The notes below the pieces were generated by a model. The model did no database searches and was not told where the DNA came from. It was given only the letters and a program-made list of their open reading frames with translations. Position numbers and translations under genes: made by a program. A stretch of 51,126 nucleotides of DNA. Origin: a virus. The stretch is taken from the IMG/VR virus record IMGVR_UViG_3300010413_000060, positions 1-51,126 of that record. One strand, given 5' to 3'. The number at the start of each line of letters is the position of its first letter. The stretch's first letter is position 1. Of the stretch, positions 31,681-39,281 are shown piece by piece.

Positions 31681-33281
31681 TACACGCTACCTTTATCCAC
31701 TGATTTGAAGAACTTATAAAGCGGCGGGTACACCCGTTTCTTTTCGCCATACACGTACCGAACGAACTGTTCGGCGATAAATTCATAGTCGTCGGACATC
31801 CCATATTCGGAAGTCTGGCGCATCCACATATACCGCCGCTTCGAATTCTTGCGCAGATCGGCCAGTATCGGGTTCAGCTTGTCCCGATACACTTGATGGA
31901 ACCGATGACCGTTTTCATGGATGAAAATCTGCGCAATCTTTTCTTCGGCCTTCGTAAAATGCGGGTCGCCGACGGTCCACGCCCAGTCCTTGCGGTCGAT
32001 CGCTTCCTGAATTGCGTCGACCAGCGCCGGTTCGTCCATTTCTTTAGCCTGACGCAACAGCGATTCAAAAATGCCCTTATTCCGCTTTTCGTGCCATGCT
32101 TTATATTCCGGAGTCTGGTCCCTGTCTATGCGTTCCTGTAGTTTCTTGCGGTCAACGCCGATTTTCTTAAACAGCAGCGAATCGGATTCCATGTGCACCG
32201 CCGCGTTATTCTTCGACGACCAGCGGAACCGCATCGACGGATGTTGCCCCGGATCGCCGATAAAATTCGCCTTTTTAATTCCAAACCGCTGTTCCATATT
32301 GCGGGTCGTTTGCATGGCAACACGCAGCCCGACCCGATCGGCGCCCTTCGTGAACGACGCCAGCTTGCCCGGTGCCACCATATTTTCCGTCACCCAGCGT
32401 TCGGCCATGTCCTGCGACGTGAATTCCGGAACGTCTTCGGCCGGGGTCGGCGTTGCCTGCGGAACGGCGGGTTTAGCCGCGATCGTGGCGGCCGTCGCCC
32501 GGGCGCGCCGTTTCTTCGCCAGTTCGGTAAGCTGATCTGGCGTCAGCGGGTTTCCCTTGAAATCGAGCATTTGTTGCAGGGTTATTTTTCCACTGCGCCA
32601 TAACCGGGCACGCGTCGCGCCCAGTAGCTTGTCCTGAAATGACTTGCCCTTTTTCTTAAGGAACGCGTCAAACGTCTGGTCGGCCGGCACCTGCCCGTCC
32701 ATGCTGGCCCGGGTCCCCGGCGACAGGTCCTTTAACGGTATGCCCAGTTCTTCCCAGCTTTTCAATACGGGGACAAGCGTCGACCGGCAGTTGAAGTGCC
32801 GTGGCGGTCCGCCATTAAAGGCCAGTGTTGACGGCGGAATGGGTTCGTACCCGGGAAGCGACCATGTCTGACCGTCGTACGCGACGCAAATTACCGACGT
32901 GCGATTATCCAGCGTCGACACTTGCTTGATGCCCTTCACCACGTCATCGTTAGATTCAAACGTGCGTAATCGGGCTTCGTTTGTGACCTTGTTCACAGCC
33001 GTACGTCCCAGCGCTTCGGCATTCGATTTCGCCGCTTTCATGATCCCGGGAACCTGAACCCCGTCGATCACGCCACCGCTGATCCGCTTCGTCAGCTTGT
33101 CGATCCCTTCGCCGTTTTCCATGGATATTCGAACCGTATCCATGAATTTGTTGTGCAGTTCGGTACCCTGCCGGCGCCACCATGCGACCGGCCGTGCCCC
33201 CTGAATCAATACGTCATCAGCCAGCGCCCGCGCGGTCGTCGGGTCCAGCGTCTTTCCGGTAAACTTGATTTCACGGGACAC
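31680..33281 (-). CDS. MuF-type minor head protein fused to a zincin-like metallopeptidase domain
   Basis: 533 residues. Residues 1-185 match the C-terminal half of MuF-like phage head morphogenesis proteins: DPTTARALADDVLIQGARP, VAWWRRQGTELHNKFMDTVR, RTAVNKVTNEARLRTFESND, LDNRTSVICVAYDGQTW and PPRHFNCRSTLVP, the last with the conserved H-x-N-C-R. After a linker, residues about 300-533 hold HENGHRFHQVY (HExxH at 455-459) with downstream DDYEFIAEQFVRYVYG (Glu500/Glu504 as third-ligand candidates), a zincin pattern. The peptidase may be ejected with the DNA or act in maturation. The N-terminal half of the usual MuF protein is on a separate gene (33760-34092). Confidence 0.85.
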   Translation of the reverse strand: MSREIKFTGKTLDPTTARALADDVLIQGARPVAWWRRQGTELHNKFMDTVRISMENGEGIDKLTKRISGGVIDGVQVPGIMKAAKSNAEALGRTAVNKVTNEARLRTFESNDDVVKGIKQVSTLDNRTSVICVAYDGQTWSLPGYEPIPPSTLAFNGGPPRHFNCRSTLVPVLKSWEELGIPLKDLSPGTRASMDGQVPADQTFDAFLKKKGKSFQDKLLGATRARLWRSGKITLQQMLDFKGNPLTPDQLTELAKKRRARATAATIAAKPAVPQATPTPAEDVPEFTSQDMAERWVTENMVAPGKLASFTKGADRVGLRVAMQTTRNMEQRFGIKKANFIGDPGQHPSMRFRWSSKNNAAVHMESDSLLFKKIGVDRKKLQERIDRDQTPEYKAWHEKRNKGIFESLLRQAKEMDEPALVDAIQEAIDRKDWAWTVGDPHFTKAEEKIAQIFIHENGHRFHQVYRDKLNPILADLRKNSKRRYMWMRQTSEYGMSDDYEFIAEQFVRYVYGEKKRVYPPLYKFFKSVDKGSV

Positions 33282-33290
33282 GGCGCGCTG

Positions 33291-33536
33291 TTACAGTTCG
33301 AACCAAAGCATTGTTACCACTTCGTTTTCGTCGAACAGCGGGTACGTGTCAAGCATACGCCCCAGCAATCCCTGATATGGACCGCCAATATTAACTGTTT
33401 TCAGGTCAACGAAACGAATCACCTGCGCCGCGACGACTGGAACAACAGTATTTTCGTCAAGGGGAAGTTCTTTCAGGTCAGAATTCGTGGCGCCACGAAA
33501 AATCCGCCATCCGTACTGTACGGTGTCCTTCGGCAT
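33291..33536 (-). CDS. Small protein inside the split minor head locus
   Basis: 81 residues (MPKDTVQYGWRIFRGATNSD, VVPVVAAQVIRFVDLKTVNI, YPLFDENEVVTMLWFEL), beta-rich and acidic. A GGGAG ribosome site (CTAGGGAGAAACAGATATG) gives it independent initiation. It lies between the genes for the two parts of the minor head protein. No family recognised. Confidence 0.65.
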   Translation of the reverse strand: MPKDTVQYGWRIFRGATNSDLKELPLDENTVVPVVAAQVIRFVDLKTVNIGGPYQGLLGRMLDTYPLFDENEVVTMLWFEL

Positions 33537-33571
33537 ATCTGTTTCTCCCTAGTGGTTTCTTGCGAATTCTA

Positions 33572-33763
33572 TCAGATCGTGACGCGCTTTAAAATTTTCC
33601 GCAGCCGCTGGCATTGACGGGAAATTTCATAAAATGTCGCCGCATTGCTGTTCGTTTGCCGCAGCTTATTAAACCGATGATCGGCGGCAGCGCCCACCAG
33701 TTCGGCCCATTCGTCGATTTCAAGCCCGTTAAGTTGTTCGATCAGTTTCGCTTTGTCGGTCAT
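33572..33763 (-). CDS. Small helical protein inside the split minor head locus
   Basis: 63 residues, mostly helical and basic at the end (EQLNGLEIDEWAELVGAAAD, ISRQCQRLRKILKRVTI). The start overlaps the stop of the preceding gene by four bases (ATGA). No family recognised. It may be a small assembly cofactor. Confidence 0.65.
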   Translation of the reverse strand: MTDKAKLIEQLNGLEIDEWAELVGAAADHRFNKLRQTNSNAATFYEISRQCQRLRKILKRVTI

Positions 33764-34092
33764 GGTATGTTCGTTTCCAGTGCGGCCACGACAGTTTCGG
33801 ATTCGGCCAGCGCCATTTGAATCGAATACTGCCGGGTAATCTGATTGATGTCGGCGTATGCCTGCCGAATAGCTTCCCGACTGGCAGCGTCAAGTTTCTT
33901 CATCCGTCGTACCCGGGCATCCGTGCGCGGCGTCCCTGCCGGATCGATTTGTTCCGCTAATCGACGAAGTTCCCTTTCTAATTCGTCCATGCGCGCCGCG
34001 ATCCTGCGACGCAAACCCGATTCTGCCTTAGTCTTTTGTACATCATGTTCGGTCAGGTCGTCAAGTACCTGATCTGCTACGCTGTCAGCCAT
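33760..34092 (-). CDS. N-terminal helical part of a MuF-type minor head protein, on its own gene
   Basis: 110 residues starting MADSVADQVLDDLTEHDVQK. The start at 34092 is preferred because it directly follows the small gene ahead; the longer frame begins in that gene. LRRRIAARMDELERELRRLA and AIRQAYADINQITRQYSIQM with ALAESETVVAALETN correspond to the helical N-terminal region of MuF-like minor head proteins, whose C-terminal half is encoded at 31680-33281. Two complete small genes lie in between, so this is a stable split rather than a simple frameshift. Confidence 0.65.
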   Translation of the reverse strand: MADSVADQVLDDLTEHDVQKTKAESGLRRRIAARMDELERELRRLAEQIDPAGTPRTDARVRRMKKLDAASREAIRQAYADINQITRQYSIQMALAESETVVAALETNIP

Positions 34093-34192
34093 GTGCGCGC
34101 CCAGCTGGTTTCGGTGGCCGTGGTTTAGGTGCAGGGTTCGGCTTCCCATTGCGCCCGCCGCAGCCGCAGCCGGCCTGAAGTGTGCAAGCCAT
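34085..34192 (-). CDS. Tiny Cys/Pro-rich protein
   Basis: 35 residues, M-A-C-T-L-Q-A-G-C-G-C-G-G-R-N-G-K and then a P/K-rich tail. The ATG shares its first base with the stop of the secreted-protein gene (TAATG), and its own stop overlaps the next start by 8 bases, the geometry of translational coupling. Tiny Cys-Gly/Pro proteins of this kind are often seen in phage head modules but have no known function. Confidence 0.5.
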   Translation of the reverse strand: MACTLQAGCGCGGRNGKPNPAPKPRPPKPAGRAHG

Positions 34193-34548
34193 TACAGCGC
34201 CGACCCTGCGAACACGTCATGCGACGCTGTGCAGACGTTTGACGCCCCTTCACCGGACGATACGGCGACGACAATCTGATATTCGCCGTCATATAGCCGC
34301 ACCTGAAGCTTGATAGCGTTTGACGACTGATCTTCCATCACAGTTCCGTCTTCGATCAGTCCGGTCGCCTTGTTTACGATTACGAAGGCGTAATTATATG
34401 TCCCATTCCCGCCAACAGCGACGGCGGCGTAATCACGAATCGTCCCTGATTCGACGGCATCGGGACCTGAAATCATACAAACCAGCGATTCAGCCGCTGC
34501 GGTTGCCGACATAAGGAACAGTGCTGCTACTATAAAAAATCTTTTCAT
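34192..34548 (-). CDS. Secreted/periplasmic protein within the head module
   Basis: 118 residues with a clear signal peptide (MKRFFIVAALFLMSATAAAE, cleavage after about residue 19) and a small all-beta domain (YAAVAVGGNGTYNYAFVIVN, YDGEYQIVVAVSSGEG) with two Cys that could form a disulphide. It overlaps the upstream gene by 4 bases (ATGA). A secreted protein between portal and minor head genes is odd; it may be a moron acting in the host periplasm, for example in superinfection exclusion, or a decoration. Unproven. Confidence 0.75.
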   Translation of the reverse strand: MKRFFIVAALFLMSATAAAESLVCMISGPDAVESGTIRDYAAVAVGGNGTYNYAFVIVNKATGLIEDGTVMEDQSSNAIKLQVRLYDGEYQIVVAVSSGEGASNVCTASHDVFAGSAL

Positions 34549-34691
34549 TTACCCTTTCCTTTTTTCATGTGTTTAAAGGCCCGAACGTCCTGTTCCCGTG
34601 CTTCGGCTTCCTTTTTCGAAGGATAGCATCCCAGATTCCGCCCTGTCGACTTCGAAATTACGCAATACTTTCCGCCGCGCTTCGTAATCAT
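34545..34691 (-). CDS. Small conserved phage protein between portal and minor head genes
   Basis: 48 residues, MITKRGGKYCVISKSTGRNL followed by GCYPSKKEAEAREQDVRAFK and a basic tail. This pattern (K-x-G-x-x-Y-x-V-x-S-x-x-G-x-x-L-G-x-Y-x-T/S-K-x-x-A-x-x-R) is common in very small phage proteins near portal genes. ATGA overlaps at both ends couple it to the portal and to the secreted protein. Function unknown. Confidence 0.75.
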   Translation of the reverse strand: MITKRGGKYCVISKSTGRNLGCYPSKKEAEAREQDVRAFKHMKKGKGK

Positions 34692-36388
34692 GGCGCCCCG
34701 TCCCCGTCCGTGTCAGTCGCTGACGTTGATCCTTCCGATTCCGATTCTTCGGATTGCGGCTGTGCGGCCGTGTCGCGTTCGGCCATGCCCAGCGCGTGTT
34801 TATGCGTCGGGTCGCCGGCCGCGCCAGTTTCGGCCGCTGTCGGTTCCCACTTGTGCCGGTGACCGTCGACGCTGTTCGTCCAGCCGTTCGCCTGTAACGT
34901 GTGCGCGTGACCCTGCGCCGGCCCGGTCGTATCGCCCGGCATGTTGCCCTGTTCCAGTTCCCATTCGGTCAGGCCCGCGCGATCCGGTGCTTCAAGGTCC
35001 AGCAGATCAATTTCGGCTTGCGGGTCGAAATCATCGGACAGCAATCCACGGCGTTTCAGTTCCTGCCAGTATGTCAGCTGCGAAATGTCGCCGCGCGCCC
35101 GCATGTTGCCCAGTTCCTTGATGTCTTCCGCGTCGCGCATCGTCAATGAAAAGTCCTTGAACAATTCGACAGTTCCCCCGGCATCCGTGCCCAGTCCGAG
35201 GAAAACAGCGAAATAATCAAGCATTAATCCCAGCGATTGTTCCAGTACCCGGGCAAACATGGACAGCGGCGAATCCGCTTCGGATTGATCCAGCACGCGC
35301 GCGGTCGCCGTTGCGCTGCCACTGCGGGCACCACCCTTGATCAGCATGTTCAGGCCCATTTGCGACATGCGTTCTTCAAGGTCCTTCAGGTCCTGCCGGC
35401 CAGCTTCGATCCCCTTCCCTGTATGCTCGACGTATTTCAGGTCGCTGCCGATCTGGCCGTTTATGAATGTCGTCGCCCCGATGTTCAGCTTCTTAACCGG
35501 TGCTTCGCTGTCGCCCAGTCCGGCGGCGAATAGGATCGGAACCCGTGCCACGTGAAGGATATTCCGCTGATCGCTATCGGACTGCCAGTGCGCGACGTTC
35601 AAATGCGCAAGGTCCAGCATCGCAGGTTCGGCAGTCATGAATCCGGTCGCGCTGGCATAAACCGGGATCAGGGGAATGAAGTCCAGCGGCTGCCCGTTCA
35701 CCAGTACCGGGTAACTGTCCACCATTACCCAGTCCTGTTTCCCGTTGTCCAGTGTCTTCAGTTCGAACACCCGATAAAACCCGGCTTCCAGAACCCGGAT
35801 GCGTTCGACGCGTTCCTGTTCGAATTCGCCAGTGTCTTCGTACGATTCTTCCCTGATCCTGACCTGTGTCAGCACGCGTTTTCCGTTACGGACTTCGGAT
35901 TTCCAGCCGATAATCTGCGTTGCCAGATAGTGCACAGCGTACGGACGGATATTTTCCGCCGTTTCCTGTTCGACGGTCCGCTGCCCGTCCGTTCGCGGGA
36001 AATCGACCAGTATGTACGTGATCCCGTGGTTCATCGACGCTTCACCGATCTGTTTCGTGAATACGTCGATGTCGGTACCCTGACCGTCGATATTGTCCCG
36101 ATATTCTTCGACTTTTACAGGAACGTCGTCCTTCAATACGACCGGCTGTTTAAGCGGCTTCGATACCAGCTTTTCGATCGTGTCGCGGTAATAATTCGTC
36201 AGAACAGACTGTTTCAGACGCGCTAAATATGCGGCGTCCGGTTCGTCAGTCATGGGCGGCAGGTACCGCTTCCCGGCTTTGCGCATCGCCCGGGTTCCGC
36301 CCCACAGGGTATCGACCAGCGCCCAGTTCGGGGTCATTTCGCCATATTGCGCGACTGGAATTGCGACGGGGTTCGTCTTTTCGGTCAT
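34688..36388 (-). CDS. Portal protein (DUF4055-like)
   Basis: 566 residues. The N-terminal ALVDTLWGGTRAMRKAGKRY and LPPMTDEPDAAYLARLKQSV with LTNYYRDTIEKLVSKPLKQ match phage portal proteins of the DUF4055 family. It also has the typical stem helix region (LAHLNVAHWQSDSDQRNILH) and the later SATATARVLDQSEADSPLSM block. It forms the dodecameric DNA gate. The C-terminal 60 residues carry three H-x-H elements (GHAHT, GHRHK, THKHA) and an acidic Ser/Glu/Asp tail. It overlaps the terminase gene by 4 bases. Confidence 0.9.
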   Translation of the reverse strand: MTEKTNPVAIPVAQYGEMTPNWALVDTLWGGTRAMRKAGKRYLPPMTDEPDAAYLARLKQSVLTNYYRDTIEKLVSKPLKQPVVLKDDVPVKVEEYRDNIDGQGTDIDVFTKQIGEASMNHGITYILVDFPRTDGQRTVEQETAENIRPYAVHYLATQIIGWKSEVRNGKRVLTQVRIREESYEDTGEFEQERVERIRVLEAGFYRVFELKTLDNGKQDWVMVDSYPVLVNGQPLDFIPLIPVYASATGFMTAEPAMLDLAHLNVAHWQSDSDQRNILHVARVPILFAAGLGDSEAPVKKLNIGATTFINGQIGSDLKYVEHTGKGIEAGRQDLKDLEERMSQMGLNMLIKGGARSGSATATARVLDQSEADSPLSMFARVLEQSLGLMLDYFAVFLGLGTDAGGTVELFKDFSLTMRDAEDIKELGNMRARGDISQLTYWQELKRRGLLSDDFDPQAEIDLLDLEAPDRAGLTEWELEQGNMPGDTTGPAQGHAHTLQANGWTNSVDGHRHKWEPTAAETGAAGDPTHKHALGMAERDTAAQPQSEESESEGSTSATDTDGDGAP

Positions 36389-37767
36389 AAGTAAAGTAAC
36401 TCCGACGTTGCGTCAGTCCTGCGAACCGGATATTCCTTCACAATGTAGTAACCCAGTCCGTCCGTTAAGTGCGTCAGTTTCGGGTCGTGCTTTTTGTCAA
36501 TTTCGCCCGATCCGCCTTCCAGTAATCGCACGCCTTCGAAATCTTCGACTGTTTTCGGTGCTGCAACGGGGTCGATCATCAGGTGCACGTTGTCTTCCCC
36601 GCTTTTCAAGCGCGTGTTCACGGCGTTGATCCGCGACCGTTCGCTGGGGTTAGACGGCGGAACGCGAAAAAATATCCGATCAGTACCGAAATGTCCATAC
36701 AGCGCATTTTTTACCAAGTCCCAGTCGCTGCCGGCCACGGCCGACGTTCTGCGCGCCCCGCCAGTTGCATCACCGTAAACGAAAATTCGACCGTTGTGGT
36801 TTCCCCAGTCTTCGATAAATTTCCGCATTACTGCCGGCGTGTTGCTATTGTTCGGAATGTGCACTTCACCGATGACCCCTGTTCCGCTTGTTGGCGCCGC
36901 CAATAAATTACCCAGCAATTCCGCGCCCCCGATCTTTATCGGTGCCAGCCCGGACGCGCGCAGGGGCAAGTCCATTTCTTGAGCGATAACCGCCGTCCCG
37001 GGGTTCACGTTGAAATCAAGGCATAGCGCCAGATCGCCATTAGGATTATACCGATCCCGCAGATTTCCGCAATGCACGGATTCTTCAAAAGGATAATACG
37101 CCCGTCCCTGAAAGTTAACAAACGACGCTTCGTATTCCTGTTCGAACGACAGCGGGTCAAGGTCCAGTCGCGCCGCTTCGATGACCGCCGGCGGAAGGAT
37201 CATGGACGATTTCCACGTGTAGGCTTCCCATCCTTCGCGAATCTGCGCGTTCTTGTACAGCCTGTAATAGTGGTTCCGGCCTTCCGGAACGCCGGTAAAT
37301 ATGCAGAATCCTTGACGATCTTCCAGCGCCGGCCTGACGTTTTCGGCCCACGCGTGTTCCTTCATGTTCGCGTATTCGTCAAGAACGCCCCCGTCCCATG
37401 GCGTGCCTTCGATACGTTCCGGCTTGTCCATACCGACGACCCACAGCGTCGCGCCGTTGATCAGTTCTATGGACAATTCGGTTTCCGACGGCTTCCGCTT
37501 CATCAGCCATGGCGGAATCATTGCCTTTAAATCTTTCCAGAATATGCGCTTCGCCTGATCACGGGTCGGCGCCCCGAAAAAGAAATTAGGCGCGAAATCG
37601 GCACCGGACCGCAAAGCACGGATGATTATTTTCCGCTTGGCAATTTCTGTTTTCCCAGACCGGCGGCCGGCAGGAACGACAATGAACCGCGCCGTACTGT
37701 GCAGAAATGACTGTTGAATAGGATGCGGACGAAGGACCGTCCAGCGTTTAGTCAGCTGAATTGCCAC
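36385..37767 (-). CDS. terL: Terminase large subunit
   Basis: 460 residues. ATPase motifs: Walker A GRRSGKT (about 34-40) and Walker B GGVLDEYA (126-133). Nuclease motifs: Asp250 in LCLDFNVNPG, Asp332 in FVYGDATGG and Asp435 in LTHLTDGLGYY, the three acids expected for the RNase H-like nuclease. It cuts and pumps DNA into the prohead through the portal encoded next door. It overlaps the small subunit gene by 20 bases. Confidence 0.95.
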   Translation of the reverse strand: MAIQLTKRWTVLRPHPIQQSFLHSTARFIVVPAGRRSGKTEIAKRKIIIRALRSGADFAPNFFFGAPTRDQAKRIFWKDLKAMIPPWLMKRKPSETELSIELINGATLWVVGMDKPERIEGTPWDGGVLDEYANMKEHAWAENVRPALEDRQGFCIFTGVPEGRNHYYRLYKNAQIREGWEAYTWKSSMILPPAVIEAARLDLDPLSFEQEYEASFVNFQGRAYYPFEESVHCGNLRDRYNPNGDLALCLDFNVNPGTAVIAQEMDLPLRASGLAPIKIGGAELLGNLLAAPTSGTGVIGEVHIPNNSNTPAVMRKFIEDWGNHNGRIFVYGDATGGARRTSAVAGSDWDLVKNALYGHFGTDRIFFRVPPSNPSERSRINAVNTRLKSGEDNVHLMIDPVAAPKTVEDFEGVRLLEGGSGEIDKKHDPKLTHLTDGLGYYIVKEYPVRRTDATSELLYL

Positions 37768-38251
37768 TGGTCACCTGTTCGAACGCGTCCGCTAGTTCGC
37801 GAAGCTTCGACGCCAAATCTTCCGGCTTTTCATCTTCCGCTACAGACGTAAAATATCCCGTCATTTCAGCGATCTGGATAGTCACCCGAACAGGATCGTG
37901 CAATTCGATTCGCGGCCCATGTTGCGTCCATTCGACTTTCTTGATCCGCTTGCGCTGTTCAGGCGTCAGTTCGTCAAGGTCCTTCAGCTGTTGCCAGCCG
38001 GACCCCGGAACGAAATATTCGGTCAGGTCGCCGTTCGCGATGTTGATCAGCCGGGCAAGGATCGTTTCGCGCGTTTCGCCGGCCACAGCGACCGCCGCCC
38101 GCGTATCGTGGTCAATGGCCGCCAGTACGGAAGCGTTCTTCAGCCAATCGTCGGCCGTCGCTTCGTCAATCCCGACGAATTCGGCCGCCTTCATTTTGTC
38201 ACCGGTCGCTATCACCTGATACGCGAACCGTCGTTGCCGTTCAGTCAGCAT
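37748..38251 (-). CDS. terS: Terminase small subunit
   Basis: 167 residues from ATG 38251 (MLTERQRRFAYQVIATGDKM, KAAEFVGIDEATADDWLKN). This N-terminal helix-turn-helix with T-E-x-Q-x-x-F and a following helical oligomerisation region (ETRETILARLINIANGDLTE) is typical of TerS. The upstream open frame runs into the control region without a ribosome site, while GGGAAGG lies 8-12 bases ahead of 38251. That ribosome site is the end of the left element of control region 2, so promoter and translation signals merge. Confidence 0.85.
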   Translation of the reverse strand: MLTERQRRFAYQVIATGDKMKAAEFVGIDEATADDWLKNASVLAAIDHDTRAAVAVAGETRETILARLINIANGDLTEYFVPGSGWQQLKDLDELTPEQRKRIKKVEWTQHGPRIELHDPVRVTIQIAEMTGYFTSVAEDEKPEDLASKLRELADAFEQVTSGNSAD

Positions 38252-38260
38252 CCCGCGAAC

Positions 38261-38280
38261 CTTCCCTATAAAAGAAATAC
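38261..38280 (-). repeat. Left element copy of region 2, facing terS
   Basis: On the minus strand GTATTTCTTTTATAGGGAAG; it differs from the region 1 element by one G. The following GG completes a ribosome site for terS 10 bases downstream. Confidence 0.85.
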
Positions 38281-38333
38281 TATACCGACTAGGCATTTTG
38301 CGGATGTTGACCACATAAATCAAATCGAAATTG

Positions 38334-38350
38334 CAAGCGTGTTAGCTGAA
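38334..38350. repeat. 17-bp conserved box, copy 2
   Basis: Identical to 3779-3795 (CAAGCGTGTTAGCTGAA), 34.5 kb away, and at the same distance from the left element. Confidence 0.85.
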
Positions 38351-38436
38351 GTCAGTAACCCATTGATTTATAGTCCACGGTAGAAATACAGGGGACAATA
38401 ATTTTAGAGTCCACCCTAAAATGAATCACATGGCAA

Positions 38437-38525
38437 AATACCACACTGAACCGTCTAGTATTCTAAATATCTGTCGTAACTATCTGGAATAAGTAAAGAA
38501 TTTCGACGATATACCACTATACCAC
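38437..38525. repeat. TATACCAC octamers, region 2
   Basis: Tandem TATACCAC at 38510-38517 and 38518-38525 plus AATACCAC at 38437-38444. The tandem pair starts 69 bases before the right element; in region 1 the tandem pair starts 70 bases before it. Confidence 0.7.
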
Positions 38526-38578
38526 CCTGAAAATATTTTTCGGGGTAAAAAGGCCAATTTAAATTTCCACCTAGTATA

Positions 38579-38601
38579 GTATTTCTTTTATAGGGAAAGT
38601 T
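38579..38601 (+). repeat. Right element copy of region 2
   Basis: GTATTTCTTTTATAGGGAAA followed by GTT on the plus strand, overlapping the stop codon of the double-HTH gene by a base. It faces into the 3' end of that gene, antisense to it, as the right copy in region 1 does to Rz1. Confidence 0.85.
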
Positions 38602-38939
38602 TAGCCGAACGACCGGTACGCCTGTTCGATATGTTCCAAGTCCCTGTAATCCATGGACGTTTTGTCGTGTTCCAGCATATACACCTGACCTTCGGAACAG
38701 TCCAGTATCCGCGCCGCTTGTGCCTTCGTCAGCCCGTGCCGCCGGCGCCACAGCCACAGTTCTTCGCCCGGCGACGCAATAACAGGTAATTCTTCCCGCG
38801 TAAGGTACTTGAATGGCGACGCTTCGCCGCGCTCGATCCGCTGAATCGTCGTCCGGCTGGTCCCCAGTGCCCGGGCAGCGTTCAGCTGTGACAGCTTCGC
38901 GCGCCTGCGCCAGACCAAGAACTGTTCAATCGTCGTCAT
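38601..38939 (-). CDS. Tandem double helix-turn-helix (XRE-type) regulator
   Basis: 112 residues made of two HTH units: residues about 1-45 (FLVWRRRAKLSQLNAARALG, TSRTTIQRIERGEA) and about 60-105 (LWLWRRRHGLTKAQAARILD, CSEGQVYMLEHDKT). Both share the W-R-R-R-x-x-L-x-x-x-x-A-A-R-x-L pattern, so they arose by duplication. There is no dimerisation or peptidase domain as in CI repressors. It is the last gene of the right block and its stop codon touches the right element of control region 2, so it is a candidate regulator of both control regions. Confidence 0.85.
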   Translation of the reverse strand: MTTIEQFLVWRRRAKLSQLNAARALGTSRTTIQRIERGEASPFKYLTREELPVIASPGEELWLWRRRHGLTKAQAARILDCSEGQVYMLEHDKTSMDYRDLEHIEQAYRSFG

Positions 38940-39195
38940 GCCAGTTCAAATGCTTCGCACGGTCCAGAATTTTGTGAAGAATAAGCACGTCGGCATATTC
39001 CTTGCATATATCACGTAATTCGCTGTGCAGCTGCCCGTCTTCAAGGATCGCGGTCACTGCCCAGACGCCGAATGCTTCATATCCCGCCCGTTTCGCAAGC
39101 CCGACCAGTTCCACGTGTACTTCGTGCCGGCGACAGGCCAGTTCCGAATCGTATTCGTTCCCGTCGCGCGCAATGTATACCGTTTTGACTTTCAT
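38926..39195 (-). CDS. Small phage protein of unknown function
   Basis: 89 residues starting MKVKTVYIARDGNEYDSELA. The ATG at 39195 overlaps the stop of the upstream mini-gene (ATGA) and has AAGGGGG ahead. The N-terminal Y-I-A-x-D-G-x-x-Y-D-S-E-x-x-C/A-x-x-H pattern resembles small phage proteins with a zinc-knuckle-like start. The rest is helical (SELRDICKEYADVLILHKIL). It overlaps the HTH gene by 14 bases. Confidence 0.72.
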   Translation of the reverse strand: MKVKTVYIARDGNEYDSELACRRHEVHVELVGLAKRAGYEAFGVWAVTAILEDGQLHSELRDICKEYADVLILHKILDRAKHLNWHDDD

Positions 39196-39281
39196 TCCCG
39201 CCCCCTTGACCGCCATTTACGAACGCCGGCCTTGATCAGCTGCCAAACGAACACGCCCGCGAACACCGACCAGAATTTCAT
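39192..39281 (-). CDS. Mini membrane protein
   Basis: 29 residues, MKFWSVFAGVFVWQLIKAGV then RKWRSRGRE: one short hydrophobic span followed by a strongly basic tail. ATGA overlaps at both ends. Its coupling to neighbours is the main support for it being real; function unknown. Confidence 0.5.
   Translation of the reverse strand: MKFWSVFAGVFVWQLIKAGVRKWRSRGRE

Larger units (their letters stand above)
38252..38600. promoter_or_regulatory. Non-coding control region 2 (repeat-structured, like region 1)
   Basis: About 350 AT-rich bases without a gene between the double-HTH gene and terS. It repeats the layout of region 1: inverted 20-bp elements at the ends (38261-38280, 38579-38599), the identical 17-bp box (38334-38350) and a tandem TATACCAC pair (38510-38525). 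The sequence between these landmarks is not otherwise conserved. It heads the 34-kb virion block. Confidence 0.75.

Noticed and set aside
33928-33941. CGGC-AGGGAC-GCCG dyad as an operator
   Set aside because: It lies inside the coding sequence of the minor head N-terminal part, far from a promoter; taken as a chance match and used as a caution for the early-region dyads.
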